Positions 18,899 through 30,200 of a DNA stretch of 64,000 nt are shown in pieces. Location of the stretch: NCBI RefSeq assembly GCF_000194605.1, contig NC_015321.1, positions 1,302,001 through 1,366,000 on the forward strand, written 5' to 3'. The notes beneath the pieces are model-generated. The model did no database searches and was not told where the DNA came from. It worked only from the letters and a program-made list of their open reading frames with translations. Position numbers and translations under genes: made by a program. The stretch comes from Fluviicola taffensis DSM 16823. Lineage in GTDB: Bacteria > Bacteroidota > Bacteroidia > Flavobacteriales_D > Crocinitomicaceae. How positions within the stretch are numbered: the stretch's first letter is position 1; each line of letters opens with the position of its first letter.

Positions 18899-19921
18899 TT
18901 AAAATAAACCCCCTTGCTGCCAGCCCATGTCGAATCCTAAATGAATAAAAGCTTTCTCTGTAGCTTTTCGTCCTCTTGGAGTTCGCATTAAAAACCCTTC
19001 TTGAATCAAAAATGGCTCATACACTTCTTCCAAAGTTCCGGCATTCTCACCAATTGCAGTAGCAATCGTAGTTAATCCAACTGGACCACCCTTGAATTTA
19101 TCAATCAAGGTTTTCAAAATGCGGTTATCCATTTCATCCAAACCGTATTTATCCACGTTTAATGCATCCAAAGCATGTTTAGTAATTTCAAGTGTAATCG
19201 TTCCATCGCCTTTCACTTGTGCAAAATCGCGCACCCTTCGCAAAATAGCATTTGCAATTCGGGGAGTCCCTCTACTTCTTCGTGAAATTTCGAAAGCAGC
19301 TTGCTCTTGAATTGGGATATTTAATAATTCGGCAGAGCGTTCGATAATAGAAGCCAATGTTTCCACATCGTAATAATTCAAACGCAAGTTAATACCAAAA
19401 CGTGCTCTTAAAGGCGCTGTAAGCAATCCTGAACGCGTTGTAGCTCCAATCAGTGTAAATGGATTTAAACTGATTTGAACCGATCTAGCATTGGCTCCTG
19501 AGTCAATTAAAATATCAATGCAATAATCTTCCATTGCAGAATACAGGTATTCTTCCACAACTGGACTCAAACGATGAATTTCATCAATGAAAAGAACATC
19601 TCCATGCCCCAAGTTCGTCAGCAAGCCAGCAAGATCTCCTGGTTTATCCAAAACAGGACCGCTTGTTACTTTAAACCCAACATTCAATTCATTGGAAATA
19701 ATGTGTGCAAGGGTCGTCTTTCCAAGTCCGGGAGGGCCGTGCAATAAGACGTGATCCAGAGGTTCACTTCGTTGAATCGCTGCTTTTACAAAAATTTCCA
19801 GATTCTCAACTGCCTGCGGTTGACCCGCAAAATCATCCAACAATTTTGGTCGGAGTACTTTGTCATACTCTTTTTCCGGGTTTGATGCTTCGGATCTATA
19901 ATCAAATGATTCGTCTTCCAT
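18899..19921 (-). CDS. ruvB: Holliday junction branch migration helicase RuvB
   Basis: The 340-residue AAA+ motor drives RuvA-bound Holliday junctions. Walker A is GPPGLGKTT (residues 62-70), Walker B is LFIDEIHRL, and sensor 1 is in LIGATTRSG. The C-terminal winged helix ([15 protein letters not shown]...[18 protein letters not shown]) is intact. Length matches the family. A TATTTTTG box (19939-19932) lies 10 nt before the ATG without a clear -33 element. ruvA and ruvC are not in the window; queG follows. Confidence 0.97.
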   Translation of the reverse strand: MEDESFDYRSEASNPEKEYDKVLRPKLLDDFAGQPQAVENLEIFVKAAIQRSEPLDHVLLHGPPGLGKTTLAHIISNELNVGFKVTSGPVLDKPGDLAGLLTNLGHGDVLFIDEIHRLSPVVEEYLYSAMEDYCIDILIDSGANARSVQISLNPFTLIGATTRSGLLTAPLRARFGINLRLNYYDVETLASIIERSAELLNIPIQEQAAFEISRRSRGTPRIANAILRRVRDFAQVKGDGTITLEITKHALDALNVDKYGLDEMDNRILKTLIDKFKGGPVGLTTIATAIGENAGTLEEVYEPFLIQEGFLMRTPRGRKATEKAFIHLGFDMGWQQGGLF

Positions 19922-19960
19922 ATATTAACTACAAAAATACAAAATAAGCACTCAAGTTTT

Positions 19961-20015
19961 GAACCACATAGCTAATTACGAATTTCCAATACCGAATTAC
20001 GAATTAGGAGAAAGG
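19961..20015. repeat. Short intergenic repeat stretch (ACCACATAG and AATTACGAATT units)
   Basis: Upstream of ruvB lies GAACCACATAGC, half of the element found complete at 36806-36904. It is followed by two near copies of AATTACGAATT. Similar AATTACGAATT-like pieces occur at 52464-52500 and 52560-52600. Confidence 0.4.
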
Positions 20016-20037
20016 GGAAAAGCGACACTCGGGAGTA

Positions 20038-20069
20038 AAATAAAAAAGGCGACTCTTTCGAACCGCCTT
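20038..20069 (-). terminator. Terminator of the act-cta operon
   Basis: On the minus strand AAGGCG (20069-20064) pairs with CGCCTT (20051-20046) and runs into TTTTTTATTTTA. It lies 22 bp past the ctaD stop and closes the eight-gene respiratory operon. Confidence 0.75.
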
Positions 20070-20091
20070 GTAATCTATTAAAATCTTAGTA

Positions 20092-21900
20092 TTAATGATC
20101 TCCTTCTTCTCCTGGACCTAATGGTACAATTTGAGGAATAAAATCCTCTGATGCACCTGGCTTAGAGTAATCATAAGGCCAACGGTGAACCTCAGGAATT
20201 GCTCCTGGCCAGTTACCGTGAACATGCTCTACTGGAGTTGTCCATTCTAACGTATTCGATTTCCAAGGATTTTGAACAGCCTTCGGTCCTCTGTAAATAC
20301 TGTAGAAGAAATTGAATAAGAAAATCAACTGACCAAATGCTGCAATAATTGCGAAAATGGTAATGATCACATTCAAATCCATAATCATCTCTTGTGCGTT
20401 TGTATCGAATTCCCCGTAAACTGAGTAATCATAATAACGTCTTGGTGCTCCTGCCAATCCAACGAAGTGCATTGGGAAGAAGACTCCATAAGCTCCTACG
20501 ATAGTTACCCAGAAGTGAGCATACCCTAAACGTGTATTCAACATCTTACCATACATTTTCGGGAACCAGTGGTAAACACCGGCAAACATTCCGAATACAG
20601 CAGACATACCCATTACAATGTGGAAGTGAGCTATAACGAAGTACGTATCGTGAACTGCGATATCTAATGCAGAATCCGCCAAAATAATACCTGTTACACC
20701 ACCTGTGATGAACGTAGAAACCAATCCTACAGAGAACAACATTGCTGGAGTGTAGATGTTAGAACCTCTCCAGATTGTAGTAATGTAGTTAAACACTTTT
20801 ACAGCTGAAGGAATTGCAATTAACAAGGTTGTAAATACGAATACCGAACCAATGAATGGATTCATACCCGTGATAAACATGTGGTGACCCCAAACGATGA
20901 ATGACAAGAAACCAATTGCAAGGATTGAACCAATCATCGCACGATAACCAAAGATTGGTTTACGTGAATTAGTTGAAATAATCTCCGAGGTCAGACCCAA
21001 TGCAGGCAACAATACGATGTATACTTCAGGGTGACCTAAGAACCAGAATAAATGCTGGTACAATAATGGAGAACCACCATGATTTTCTAACATCTCAGAA
21101 CCAACAATGATATCCGAAAGGTAGAAAGAAGTTCCTGCCAAACGGTCCATCATCAATAACAACGCTGCTGACAATAAAACAGGGAAAGATAATACTCCTA
21201 AGATTGCAGTAATGAAGAAAGCCCAAATTGTCAATGGCAAACGAGTCATTTTCATTCCTTTTGTACGCAAGTTGAAAATCGTAACGATGTAGTTCAAAGA
21301 ACCCAACAAAGAAGAAGCAATGAAAATAGTCATTGAAACCAACCACATAGTCATTCCTAAACCTGAACCTTCAATTGCTTGAGGAAGTGCAGATAATGGA
21401 GGGTAAATTGTCCAACCTGAAGATGCTGGTCCTGTCTCAATGAACAAAGAGAACAACATGATCAACGATGAAGCTAAGAACATCCAATAAGACAACATGT
21501 TCAACATCCCTGACGCCATATCACGTGCTCCAATTTGCAACGGAATAAGTAAGTTCGAGAATGTACCTGACAAACCACCAGTCAACAAGAAGAATACCAT
21601 GATAGTACCGTGAATTGTTACTAATCCTAAGTACATACTTTCTTTCATAACCCCTCCTGGAGCCCAAGTTTCACCTAAGAAAAACGAAAGGAAATCCGAT
21701 TGCTCACCTGGCCAAGCCAATTGAATACGGAACAAAATAGATAATAGCATTGCTACTACTCCCATAAATACAGCAGTCATTAAAAACTGCTTTCCAATCA
21801 TTTTATGGTCTTGACTAAAAATATATTTAGAAATAAAACCCTCTTCATGGTGATGATGTCCATGAGCGTCGTGAGGTGCGTGTGCTTCGTGAGCTGCCAT
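20092..21900 (-). CDS. ctaD: Cytochrome c oxidase subunit I
   Basis: The 602-residue catalytic subunit of an aa3-type haem-copper oxidase reduces O2 at the haem a3-CuB site. HPEVY at residues 290-294 gives the CuB histidine and the crosslinked tyrosine. HDTYFVIAHFHIVMG carries haem and CuB histidines. A His-rich N-terminus (AHEAHAPHDAHGHHHHEE) precedes about twelve membrane helices and may bind metal. It is last in the operon, after ctaC, and is followed by a terminator. Subunits III and IV are not beside it. Confidence 0.96.
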   Translation of the reverse strand: MAAHEAHAPHDAHGHHHHEEGFISKYIFSQDHKMIGKQFLMTAVFMGVVAMLLSILFRIQLAWPGEQSDFLSFFLGETWAPGGVMKESMYLGLVTIHGTIMVFFLLTGGLSGTFSNLLIPLQIGARDMASGMLNMLSYWMFLASSLIMLFSLFIETGPASSGWTIYPPLSALPQAIEGSGLGMTMWLVSMTIFIASSLLGSLNYIVTIFNLRTKGMKMTRLPLTIWAFFITAILGVLSFPVLLSAALLLMMDRLAGTSFYLSDIIVGSEMLENHGGSPLLYQHLFWFLGHPEVYIVLLPALGLTSEIISTNSRKPIFGYRAMIGSILAIGFLSFIVWGHHMFITGMNPFIGSVFVFTTLLIAIPSAVKVFNYITTIWRGSNIYTPAMLFSVGLVSTFITGGVTGIILADSALDIAVHDTYFVIAHFHIVMGMSAVFGMFAGVYHWFPKMYGKMLNTRLGYAHFWVTIVGAYGVFFPMHFVGLAGAPRRYYDYSVYGEFDTNAQEMIMDLNVIITIFAIIAAFGQLIFLFNFFYSIYRGPKAVQNPWKSNTLEWTTPVEHVHGNWPGAIPEVHRWPYDYSKPGASEDFIPQIVPLGPGEEGDH

Positions 21901-21931
21901 GATTTTATTTTTTTACTTTATTGTTATATAA

Positions 21932-23221
21932 TTACTTCGTTGCGATTGCTGCTGTATCAACAGTCATTCCAGCTGCTACTGCTGTAGAATCTGCTACAAC
22001 AGCTTTTGGTTTTCCAACTGGATAAACATTTCTAAAGGTTTTACAAAGATCAGCTGCCTTTGGATCCAATTTAGAAACTTTTTTATACCATTTGTTATAA
22101 GCTGGCTCATCTAAGACAACAACCATCAACTTCATTTTATAATGAGATGATCCACAAATCTTATTACACATTAAGATGTAATTGAATTTAGGATTATTCA
22201 TCTTTCCACGCATTTCTTTAGTAGTAATCGTAGGAATAAATTTAAATCGAGTTGTTTGACCAGGTACCGTATTCATCTGAGAGCGGAAATGAGGCATATA
22301 TGCAGAGTGAATAACATCTTTTGATCGGAAGTTAAACTCATAGTTTTTGCCTTTACACAAATACAAGGTGTCGTTTGCATTAAATACGATATCATCCATT
22401 GCACGGGCATCTAATTTCGAATCATGACGAGCTTTCATTTGATGCAACATACGAACCATACGTTCCTTTCTTGCCAAATCCTTCACCATCAAAGCATGAT
22501 CTTCTGGAATAAACATCAACTTCGGATTATTCAATTTTGCTTCTAAAGCATGAATACCTGTTGAACTATTCTCCATACTATCGATTGCATCTTGAATGGT
22601 TTTTGTAGTCATCAATGCCAATGAGTTGTTCTCATTCGTCAATTTGTAATCAAAATAACCCAATGTATTATCATCACCAGCCATACGAACTGTCCAGTCA
22701 AACTGTTTCGAGAACAATTCTACAACAATTGCTTGTTTAGGAGATTCAGCAGTTTGTTCATTCCACGATTTCAACCCTAAAATGATAATTACGGCAAGAA
22801 CAATTGCAGGAACTACTGTCCAAGCTAACTCCAAACGATTATCATGTGGGAACCAATATGCTTTTACTCCTGGTTTGCGCACATATTTGAAAGCAAATCC
22901 AAACAATAATCCATTTGTAATGAAGAATACTCCGATAATAATCCACATGTTCAAATCCATCAACCAATCAGTTGCTGCACCATGAACAGTTGCTGCTTCG
23001 CCTCTTCCAGTATATCCGTATTCACAGAACAAATACAATACGGAAGCGAAAAATGCAAACATAAACACCAACAACAAGGTTGCATTCATTCGGTTATCGC
23101 GATTCGGAATATCTTCCTCACGGCGATTTCTTAATTTAGAAGAAAGCTCATACATACGCACCAACTGTGCTATAGCAATTACTCCTAAAATGATAACTAT
23201 TAATATAATTAGCTTTGTCAT
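21932..23221 (-). CDS. ctaC: Cytochrome c oxidase subunit II (CuA subunit)
   Basis: A 429-residue subunit that takes electrons from cytochrome c at a two-copper centre. It has three hydrophobic segments near the N-terminus (the third in LAWTVVPAIVLAVIIIL), then a periplasmic cupredoxin domain. Ligands: His305 in VIHSAYMPHF, then Cys352, Cys356, His360 and Met363 in CNKICGSSHYKM. Lys354 stands where most families have Glu. An insertion of about 100 residues (near 195-290) separates the strands. No fused cytochrome c domain is present. It lies between actF and ctaD. Confidence 0.95.
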   Translation of the reverse strand: MTKLIILIVIILGVIAIAQLVRMYELSSKLRNRREEDIPNRDNRMNATLLLVFMFAFFASVLYLFCEYGYTGRGEAATVHGAATDWLMDLNMWIIIGVFFITNGLLFGFAFKYVRKPGVKAYWFPHDNRLELAWTVVPAIVLAVIIILGLKSWNEQTAESPKQAIVVELFSKQFDWTVRMAGDDNTLGYFDYKLTNENNSLALMTTKTIQDAIDSMENSSTGIHALEAKLNNPKLMFIPEDHALMVKDLARKERMVRMLHQMKARHDSKLDARAMDDIVFNANDTLYLCKGKNYEFNFRSKDVIHSAYMPHFRSQMNTVPGQTTRFKFIPTITTKEMRGKMNNPKFNYILMCNKICGSSHYKMKLMVVVLDEPAYNKWYKKVSKLDPKAADLCKTFRNVYPVGKPKAVVADSTAVAAGMTVDTAAIATK

Positions 23222-23254
23222 GTTTTTTAATTTATCGTAACAACAAGTGCCTTA

Positions 23255-24457
23255 TTAGATTTCGTGATGAATACTTTCGTCCAAGAACGGGTGATTTTTA
23301 GGCATCAATGGAGCTTTAGTCAAATTCGTTAAGATAATTCGAATAAAGAATCCTAAGAACAATAAAGCCATTCCAATTTCCATCGCACCGATGTAAGCAT
23401 TTTTACCCATTGAACCTCCCATTACCATCAAGTAAGCATCTACCCAGTGACCTGCGAAAATGATAACTCCAACTGTAGTCAAAACACCTGAGTGTCTTTT
23501 TGCATCACGAGACATCAATAATAACATTGGGAATGCAAAGTTGATGAAGAACATACCGAAGTACAATAATTTGAAATCTTCAATACGCGTTAAGTGGTAA
23601 GTTACCTCCTCCGGCATGTTTGCATACCAGATCAACATGAATTGAGAGAACCATAGGTATGACCACAAGAAAGAAGTTGCAAATGTCCATTTCCCCAAAT
23701 CGTGGATGTGGTTTTCGTTTACTTTACTTAAATATCCTTGTTTTTTCAAATACAATGTCAATGTTACCAAAACAACCATTGTAGAACACCACATTCCTGC
23801 GAATACGTACCATCCAAACAATGTTGAGAACCAGTGTGCGTCAATTGACATAATCCAGTCCCATGCAGAAGTTGAAGAAAATACAGCAAAGAATACTAAG
23901 AACAAAGCAGCCTTTTTGTAGTTTTTGAAGTGAATGGCAGATCCACCGATTTCATCTTCTTGCAATGAACGCATTTTGAAACCTCTCCAGAAAATGAAGT
24001 AAACCGCCATATAAACCAACGTTCTAATCCAAAAGAATGTTTGATTCAAATAAGCGGATTTCTTTACTAAAATTGGATCGTGTTCTACATGTGCATTATC
24101 CATCCACACGTAAATACCTCCACCTTTCATCAAAGAAAGTGTTAACAAAGTAACTAGCATTAAAGCGATACCATAAGGTAAATAACCTGCTACTCCTTCG
24201 ATTACACGTTTTACAGATGCGTACCAACCAGTTTCAGTTGCATATTGCAATGCCAAGAAGTACAATGCTCCCAAACCAATTGCGAAGAAGAAGAAGCTAT
24301 CTACTAACAAGTTCCCTAAGAAACGTTGTTGAAAATGCTCTCCGTGATGATGAGATTCAGTGAACTCAACCCAAACACCTAAACAGATGCCGATAACTCC
24401 TAACAACATTAGGACTACCGTAAGGGATTTTGCTTTTGATGAAACTTTGAATTCCAT
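23255..24457 (-). CDS. actF: Alternative complex III, membrane subunit ActF
   Basis: A 400-residue membrane protein with about ten helices, matching the quinol-oxidising alternative complex III subunit F. Recognisable stretches include SFFFFAIGLGALYFLALQY, an aromatic FFWIRTLVYMAVYFIFWRGF and WDWIMSIDAHWFSTLFGWYV. ActF is structurally related to ActC and lacks cofactors of its own. The gene lies 27 bp after actE and 33 bp before ctaC, inside one operon, so the complex is probably built together with the oxidase. Confidence 0.9.
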   Translation of the reverse strand: MEFKVSSKAKSLTVVLMLLGVIGICLGVWVEFTESHHHGEHFQQRFLGNLLVDSFFFFAIGLGALYFLALQYATETGWYASVKRVIEGVAGYLPYGIALMLVTLLTLSLMKGGGIYVWMDNAHVEHDPILVKKSAYLNQTFFWIRTLVYMAVYFIFWRGFKMRSLQEDEIGGSAIHFKNYKKAALFLVFFAVFSSTSAWDWIMSIDAHWFSTLFGWYVFAGMWCSTMVVLVTLTLYLKKQGYLSKVNENHIHDLGKWTFATSFLWSYLWFSQFMLIWYANMPEEVTYHLTRIEDFKLLYFGMFFINFAFPMLLLMSRDAKRHSGVLTTVGVIIFAGHWVDAYLMVMGGSMGKNAYIGAMEIGMALLFLGFFIRIILTNLTKAPLMPKNHPFLDESIHHEI

Positions 24458-24484
24458 TTTATTATTATTTTCTTTCTTAGTAAA

Positions 24485-25234
24485 TTACTTCTTAGCTGAT
24501 GTATCTGCTACTGGTGCAAGTGAACCCCAAGCTGGTGCTCCGTTTGCATCAAACGTTCCATATTTTGCATCTTGGAACTTTCTTACGTAGTGAACCAGTG
24601 TCCAGATCTCTTTCTTGTTCAACAATGAAGCGTGAGCTCCCATCATTCCTTTACCGTAGTAAATAGAATAGAACATTTGTCCTTCTTGAATTGCCAAACC
24701 ACTCAAAACAGCAGCACCTGTATAAGCTCCAGATTTAACCATCGGTCCTTCTCCATCACCTTTCTCACCATGACAGTGGTTACAGTTGATTTGATACAAT
24801 GCTTTACCGTCTGCGAAAATCTTATCTGCAACTTCTTTAGAAGTTAACTTTAGAGGATTCACATCAGCTGCTGCATTTTTGTATTCGAAATCTACGTCTT
24901 CATTCGAAGACAAATCATACTGATACAATCCGTGTGATGCAGCAAACAATCTACCTGGTAAACGATGATATGGCAACAATGTATGAACAGTTGCTGAATC
25001 TGTACCTGCGTAAGGAATTACATAACGTGGCGGAATCATTGCCGAACGAAGCATTTTTACCGAATCATTGATCTGACCGCGAACTTCACCATAATCAACA
25101 TATGGTTCAATCGCAGGAGAACGATACATATCAGGCATGTATTCTAAACCTGCACTATCAGGATCAGAAGTACACGCTGCTGCTAGCAACGCTACTAATG
25201 AAAACTGTGCAAATGCCTTGAATTTTACTTTCAT
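24485..25234 (-). CDS. actE: Alternative complex III, monohaem cytochrome c lipoprotein ActE
   Basis: A 249-residue lipoprotein whose signal ends in a lipobox at Cys21 (LLAAACTSDPDS). One c-type haem site CNHCH lies in LYQINCNHCHGEKGDGEGP, and MMGAHASLLNKKEIWTLVHYV provides the distal Met region. It carries electrons from ActA towards the oxidase or soluble cytochrome c. The gap to actD is 45 bp. Length and position match ActE of other Bacteroidota. Confidence 0.92.
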   Translation of the reverse strand: MKVKFKAFAQFSLVALLAAACTSDPDSAGLEYMPDMYRSPAIEPYVDYGEVRGQINDSVKMLRSAMIPPRYVIPYAGTDSATVHTLLPYHRLPGRLFAASHGLYQYDLSSNEDVDFEYKNAAADVNPLKLTSKEVADKIFADGKALYQINCNHCHGEKGDGEGPMVKSGAYTGAAVLSGLAIQEGQMFYSIYYGKGMMGAHASLLNKKEIWTLVHYVRKFQDAKYGTFDANGAPAWGSLAPVADTSAKK

Positions 25235-25279
25235 CTGTATTGGTCTTTAAACTCTGTTAGACTTAAGATCTACAGTTAA

Positions 25280-25816
25280 TTAATGAATATCTTTTTGATC
25301 TACTTCTACTACTCCAGTGTCATTCAACATAGCCATCAATTCACCTTCAGAAAATTGATTGTTGTCTGACAAACGCAATTCCATCACGAATTTATCGTCT
25401 GTTGTACGTGGATCTGGATTTGTTGCTGGCATTCCAGGCAAAGTCTTATTCAACAATAAATAAGTAATCGCCATTCCATGAGCAGCACACAATACGGTGA
25501 ACTCAAATGTAATTGGAATAAAAGCCAATACGTTATCTAAATATGAATCGTTTGGTTTACCACCAATGTTCATCGGCCAGTCATGAATCATGAAATAATT
25601 CATTCCTAAGGTAGCCAATGCTGTACCAGTTAAACCGTACAAAAAGGCCATAATCCCCAATCGTGTTTGCTTTACACCGATAATCGGATCAATTCCGTGA
25701 ATCGGGAACGGAGAAAACACGTCAGCTACTTTAACTCCTTTAGCGACTAACTTCTTTGCGCCATCTTTTAGCACATCGTCGTCGTCATACATTGCATAAA
25801 TTACTTTCTCTGCCAT
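25280..25816 (-). CDS. actD: Alternative complex III, subunit ActD (DUF3341)
   Basis: A 178-residue protein with two membrane helices (around residues 55-80 and 98-125) and a soluble N-terminal domain. FSPFPIHGIDPIIG is the family hallmark (DUF3341). ActD has no cofactor; it is thought to contact ActC and ActF at the membrane. The gene is 9 bp after actC. Confidence 0.92.
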   Translation of the reverse strand: MAEKVIYAMYDDDDVLKDGAKKLVAKGVKVADVFSPFPIHGIDPIIGVKQTRLGIMAFLYGLTGTALATLGMNYFMIHDWPMNIGGKPNDSYLDNVLAFIPITFEFTVLCAAHGMAITYLLLNKTLPGMPATNPDPRTTDDKFVMELRLSDNNQFSEGELMAMLNDTGVVEVDQKDIH

Positions 25817-25825
25817 GTTTCTCTA

Positions 25826-27271
25826 TTAATGATTATGAGTATTATCATGGTCATCATGTCCGTGACTATGACCGTTTTTTGCAAAATAAGGGTGAACCGG
25901 AGCGGTATCGTTCTTATAAGATTCACCAGATGATTTCAAGATTGTTTTCAATTCGTTCAATGCCAATACTGGGAAGAAACGAGCAAACAATAAGAAGAAT
26001 ACGAAGAACAATCCAATGGTTCCAACATAGACACCTAAATCGATGTGACTTGGGTAATGCATAGACCAAGAAGATGGTAAGTAGTCACGGTGGATGGAAG
26101 TAACGATAATTACATAACGCTCAAACCACATACCGATATTTACAACAATCGAAATGATGAATGTAAACAATAAACTTCTACGTAATTTCTTGAACCACAT
26201 CAACTGTGGAGATACAACATTACAAGTCATCATTGACCAGTATGCCCACCAGTATGGTCCAGCTGCTCTATTGAAGAAAGCATATGCCTCATACTCAACT
26301 CCTGAATACCAAGAAATGAATAACTCAGTTATATACGCAGTACCTACTATTGAACCTGTAACCATGATTACGATGTTCATATACTCTACGTGTCTTGTGT
26401 GGATGTATGCCTCCAACTTCATTGCCTTACGCATAACCAATAGAAGCGTTTGTACCATGGCAAAACCAGAGAATACAGCTCCTGCTACGAAATAAGGAGG
26501 GAAGATTGTTGTATGCCATCCAGGAATAACCGATGTAGCAAAGTCAAATGATACAATCGAGTGAACCGAGAATACTAATGGAGTTGCAACACCTGCTAAA
26601 ACCAATGAAACTAATTCAAAACGATTCCAGTGCTTAGCGCGACCTGACCAACCAAAAGAAAGTATCGAGTACATTTTCTTTGGAATAGGTTTTTTCACTC
26701 TATCGCGGATTGTAGCGAAATCAGGAATCAAACCGATGTACCAGAATACTAATGATACAGAAAGATACGTTGAAATCGCAAATACATCCCATAACAATGG
26801 TGAGTTGAAGTTTACCCACAATGATCCGAAGTGATTTGGCAATGGAAGTGTCCAGTAACCAACCCATAAACGACCCATGTGAATTAACGGGAACAAACCT
26901 GCCATGAATACTGCGAAAATTGTCATCGCCTCAGCAGAACGGTTAATCGCCATTCTCCATTTTTGACGGAACAATAACAATACTGCGGAGATCAAGGTTC
27001 CAGCGTGACCAATACCTACCCACCAAACGAAATTGGTAATATCCCAAGCCCATCCAACGGTTTTATTTAATCCCCAAACTCCAATACCTGTTCCTAACAA
27101 GTAAAAGATACATCCTACTCCGTATAAACCGATAATTAAAGCGATCCCGAATAAAATGTACCACATGCGTGGTGCTTTATCCTCAATTGGCTTACATACA
27201 TCCTCCGTAATCTGATGATACGTTTTGTGACCTAATATGAGGGGTTCACGAATTGCAGCTTCCTTATGCAT
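25826..27271 (-). CDS. actC: Alternative complex III, NrfD-like quinol-binding subunit ActC
   Basis: The 481-residue NrfD/PsrC-like integral membrane subunit probably forms the quinol site and, with ActB, a proton path. About ten helices are visible. NFVWWVGIGHAGTLISAVLLL and FPLIHMGRLW are conserved in ActC. The C-terminus is His- and Asp-rich (HSHGHDDHDNTHNH), possibly metal-binding. It begins 20 bp after actB. Confidence 0.93.
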   Translation of the reverse strand: MHKEAAIREPLILGHKTYHQITEDVCKPIEDKAPRMWYILFGIALIIGLYGVGCIFYLLGTGIGVWGLNKTVGWAWDITNFVWWVGIGHAGTLISAVLLLFRQKWRMAINRSAEAMTIFAVFMAGLFPLIHMGRLWVGYWTLPLPNHFGSLWVNFNSPLLWDVFAISTYLSVSLVFWYIGLIPDFATIRDRVKKPIPKKMYSILSFGWSGRAKHWNRFELVSLVLAGVATPLVFSVHSIVSFDFATSVIPGWHTTIFPPYFVAGAVFSGFAMVQTLLLVMRKAMKLEAYIHTRHVEYMNIVIMVTGSIVGTAYITELFISWYSGVEYEAYAFFNRAAGPYWWAYWSMMTCNVVSPQLMWFKKLRRSLLFTFIISIVVNIGMWFERYVIIVTSIHRDYLPSSWSMHYPSHIDLGVYVGTIGLFFVFFLLFARFFPVLALNELKTILKSSGESYKNDTAPVHPYFAKNGHSHGHDDHDNTHNH

Positions 27272-27291
27272 TAGACTTTATTTTTAAGCAA

Positions 27292-30200
27292 TTAATGATT
27301 TGACTTACTTTCATGTTTCTCAGCATGCGCGCCATGACCAGCATGATGCTCTGCAGCTGCCAATTTATCTAGATCAGCGTTTTCGTTGTTACGAATTTTC
27401 ACTTGATACCAAATATTTGGTTTCACACCTACTTCTTCTAAAGCTTGGTAAGAACGTTTGTCAGCCGAAACCTTACGAATTTTAGAGTTGACGTCATTCC
27501 AGTCACCAAAAATTATCGCGCCAGCAGGACAAGCATCAGAACAAGCAGTTTCTATTTCTCTATCCTGAACAGTTCTGTTCTGAACTTTCGCATCCAATTT
27601 AGCTGTTTGAATCTTCTGAACACAGAAAGAACATTTCTCCATTACACCACGAGTACGAACAGTAACATCTGGATTTAATACCATACGTCCTAAATCATCT
27701 TGTGCAGGATTGATTTCAGTAAATTTCTTGTAAGATGGATAGTTAAACCAGTTGAAACGACGAACCTTGTAAGGACAGTTGTTAGCACAGTAACGAGTAC
27801 CAATACAACGGTTATATGTCATTTGATTTAATCCTTCATTTGAGTGCGTTGTTGCAGCAACCGGACAAACCGTTTCACACGGAGCGTGGTTACATTGCTG
27901 ACACATCATTGGCATGTGAACTACAGCAGGGTTTGCAGTTGGGATTTCAGATTCAACATAATCTAAATGTCCTAAAACTGGATCCTTACGTGTTCCTACA
28001 GCAGCTTCTTCGCTTGAAGCAAAGTAACGGTCGATACGCAACCAGTGCATTTCACGACCTCTACGAACTTCATCTTTCCCAACTACTGGAATATTATTTT
28101 CAGCCTGACAAGCAACGATACAAACTCCACAACCAAAACATTGATTCAAGTCGATAGTCATTCCCCAACGGTGACCAATATTTTCTACAGGATGTGCATC
28201 CCACAAATCGAATTCTGAAATTGGAACTTCACCTTCATGTGTATGTAAAACGTGTTTGTGATTGTAAGTTCCTGGCTCTTCGTTTTGGTAAATATCTAAC
28301 GTAGTTTCTTTCACAATCGAGTTACGTGACATCACCGTGTGATGAATTTGTGTAGCTGCAATTAAATACATACCACCATCTTTTGTCAAAGAACCTGTAA
28401 CATTGTTTTGGTAAGTTCCATTTTCCCAATTTAAGAAACGGAAAGCATTTTTACCAACTGTTACACGATTACCATTTGCATCTGTTTCAAATCCTCCATG
28501 TTCCTTCGTTACGAAAGCAGCATTTCCAATTTCTTCATTTCCTTCTCCACGACCGTAACCAAGTGCGATACCAATAGTACCAGCAGCTTGTCCTGGTGAT
28601 GGATAAACTGGAAGAGTAATAGATTCATTTCCAACTTTCACAGTTGCCAATGTCAATCCATTCTCCTGATCGAAAGTAGTCGCATAACCATCTTTCTTCA
28701 TCGTCTCTGGAGACATTGTAATGTAGTTATCCCAAGTTACTTTAGAAATTGGATCAGGTAGCTCTTGTAACCATGGGTTACCAGCCATATCACCATTTCC
28801 AATACCTGTTTTTTGGTACAATACAACTTCTAAAGCTCCTGCTTTTGGAAATTTACCAGAAACTTTACCCAATGCTGCTTCGTTGAAAGCTGGCGCTGGA
28901 GTTGCTGGAATCACCATATCTTCGTTACAGCTATTGTGAATAGCCATTTCAAAGTATGTATTGAAATCTGTATATTTTGTTTGGTATGGGAAACCATATA
29001 CTTCCCAATTTTTTGAAATGTATTCGTATGCCACTCGTGAATCTTTTCCTCCACGGTGTTTCTTACCTGCCCAAACCAATAAAGACTCCATTGCTGGTGC
29101 AGTATCAAATAATGGGCGAATAGTAGGTTGTGCAATTGAATAATGTCCTGCTTTTGGATTATAATCCATCCATGACTCTAAAGCATGGTGATCAGGAGCA
29201 ATATATGTACATTTTGTAGCTGTTTCATCTCCATAACCAGACAATGAAACGCTCAATTTAACTTTTTCAAGTGCCGCTGCGAATTCCTTACCATTTGGCA
29301 AGTTATAAACAGGATTAGCTCCAAGGAAGAAAACGGCGTCAGGGCCTTTTCCAGCGATTACCTCAGAAACTAATTTCTGCATTTTCGCATCTTCCGATTG
29401 GAACATTTGCAATTGCTTGTCAAAAAGAAGTGTTTTTCCGTAAGCTCCTAATACGCTATTCAATTTATTCGTAAGAACTTGAATCGCTTTATTATTAGAA
29501 CCAGAAACAACAATCGACATTCCTTTTGAAGCTTTCAATGCTTTTACGGCAGCATCTGCAACAGCTTTCGCTTCTTTTGGTAAAGCTGAAGCAACTCCTG
29601 TGTTTACTCCAAATTTCCCTAAGATGTATGAAAGTACATTTGCTTGCTCACTTGGTTTGATCATCCCACGGTAATCCGCATTTGAACCAGTGATAGACAT
29701 GATAGATTCAAACTGGAAGTGTTTGCTCATCCATTCTCCATCCGGATTACGGCGTTTTCCATAATCAGCAGAGAATGCATTTCCAAGCAACCAAGTACTC
29801 AAGAAATCTGCACCAATACTTACGATTGTTTTCGCTTGTGTGAAGTCATAATCTGGAATAGCACGCATTCCGAAAGACTCCAAATTCGCTTCACGCATTC
29901 CACTGTATGAAATTGCATCGTATTGAATGAAGTTGAAATTCGGATGAACGATTGGCATTCCTGCAGCATCTTTCACTTCTCCAAAGATACTTGTAGACAA
30001 ATCTACAATAGCACCCTGCATAGATGGTGAAATAACTGAATTCGCTACAAAAGCAACTTTACCAGTTGTTTTATCAACTGCTGATAAACCTTTCTTAACT
30101 GAATCATCCAAAGTACTCCAAGAAATATCTTTTCCTTTAGATTGAGCTGTTTTCAAACGAGCATTATCGTATAAAGAAAGAACCGATGATACAATTTGAG

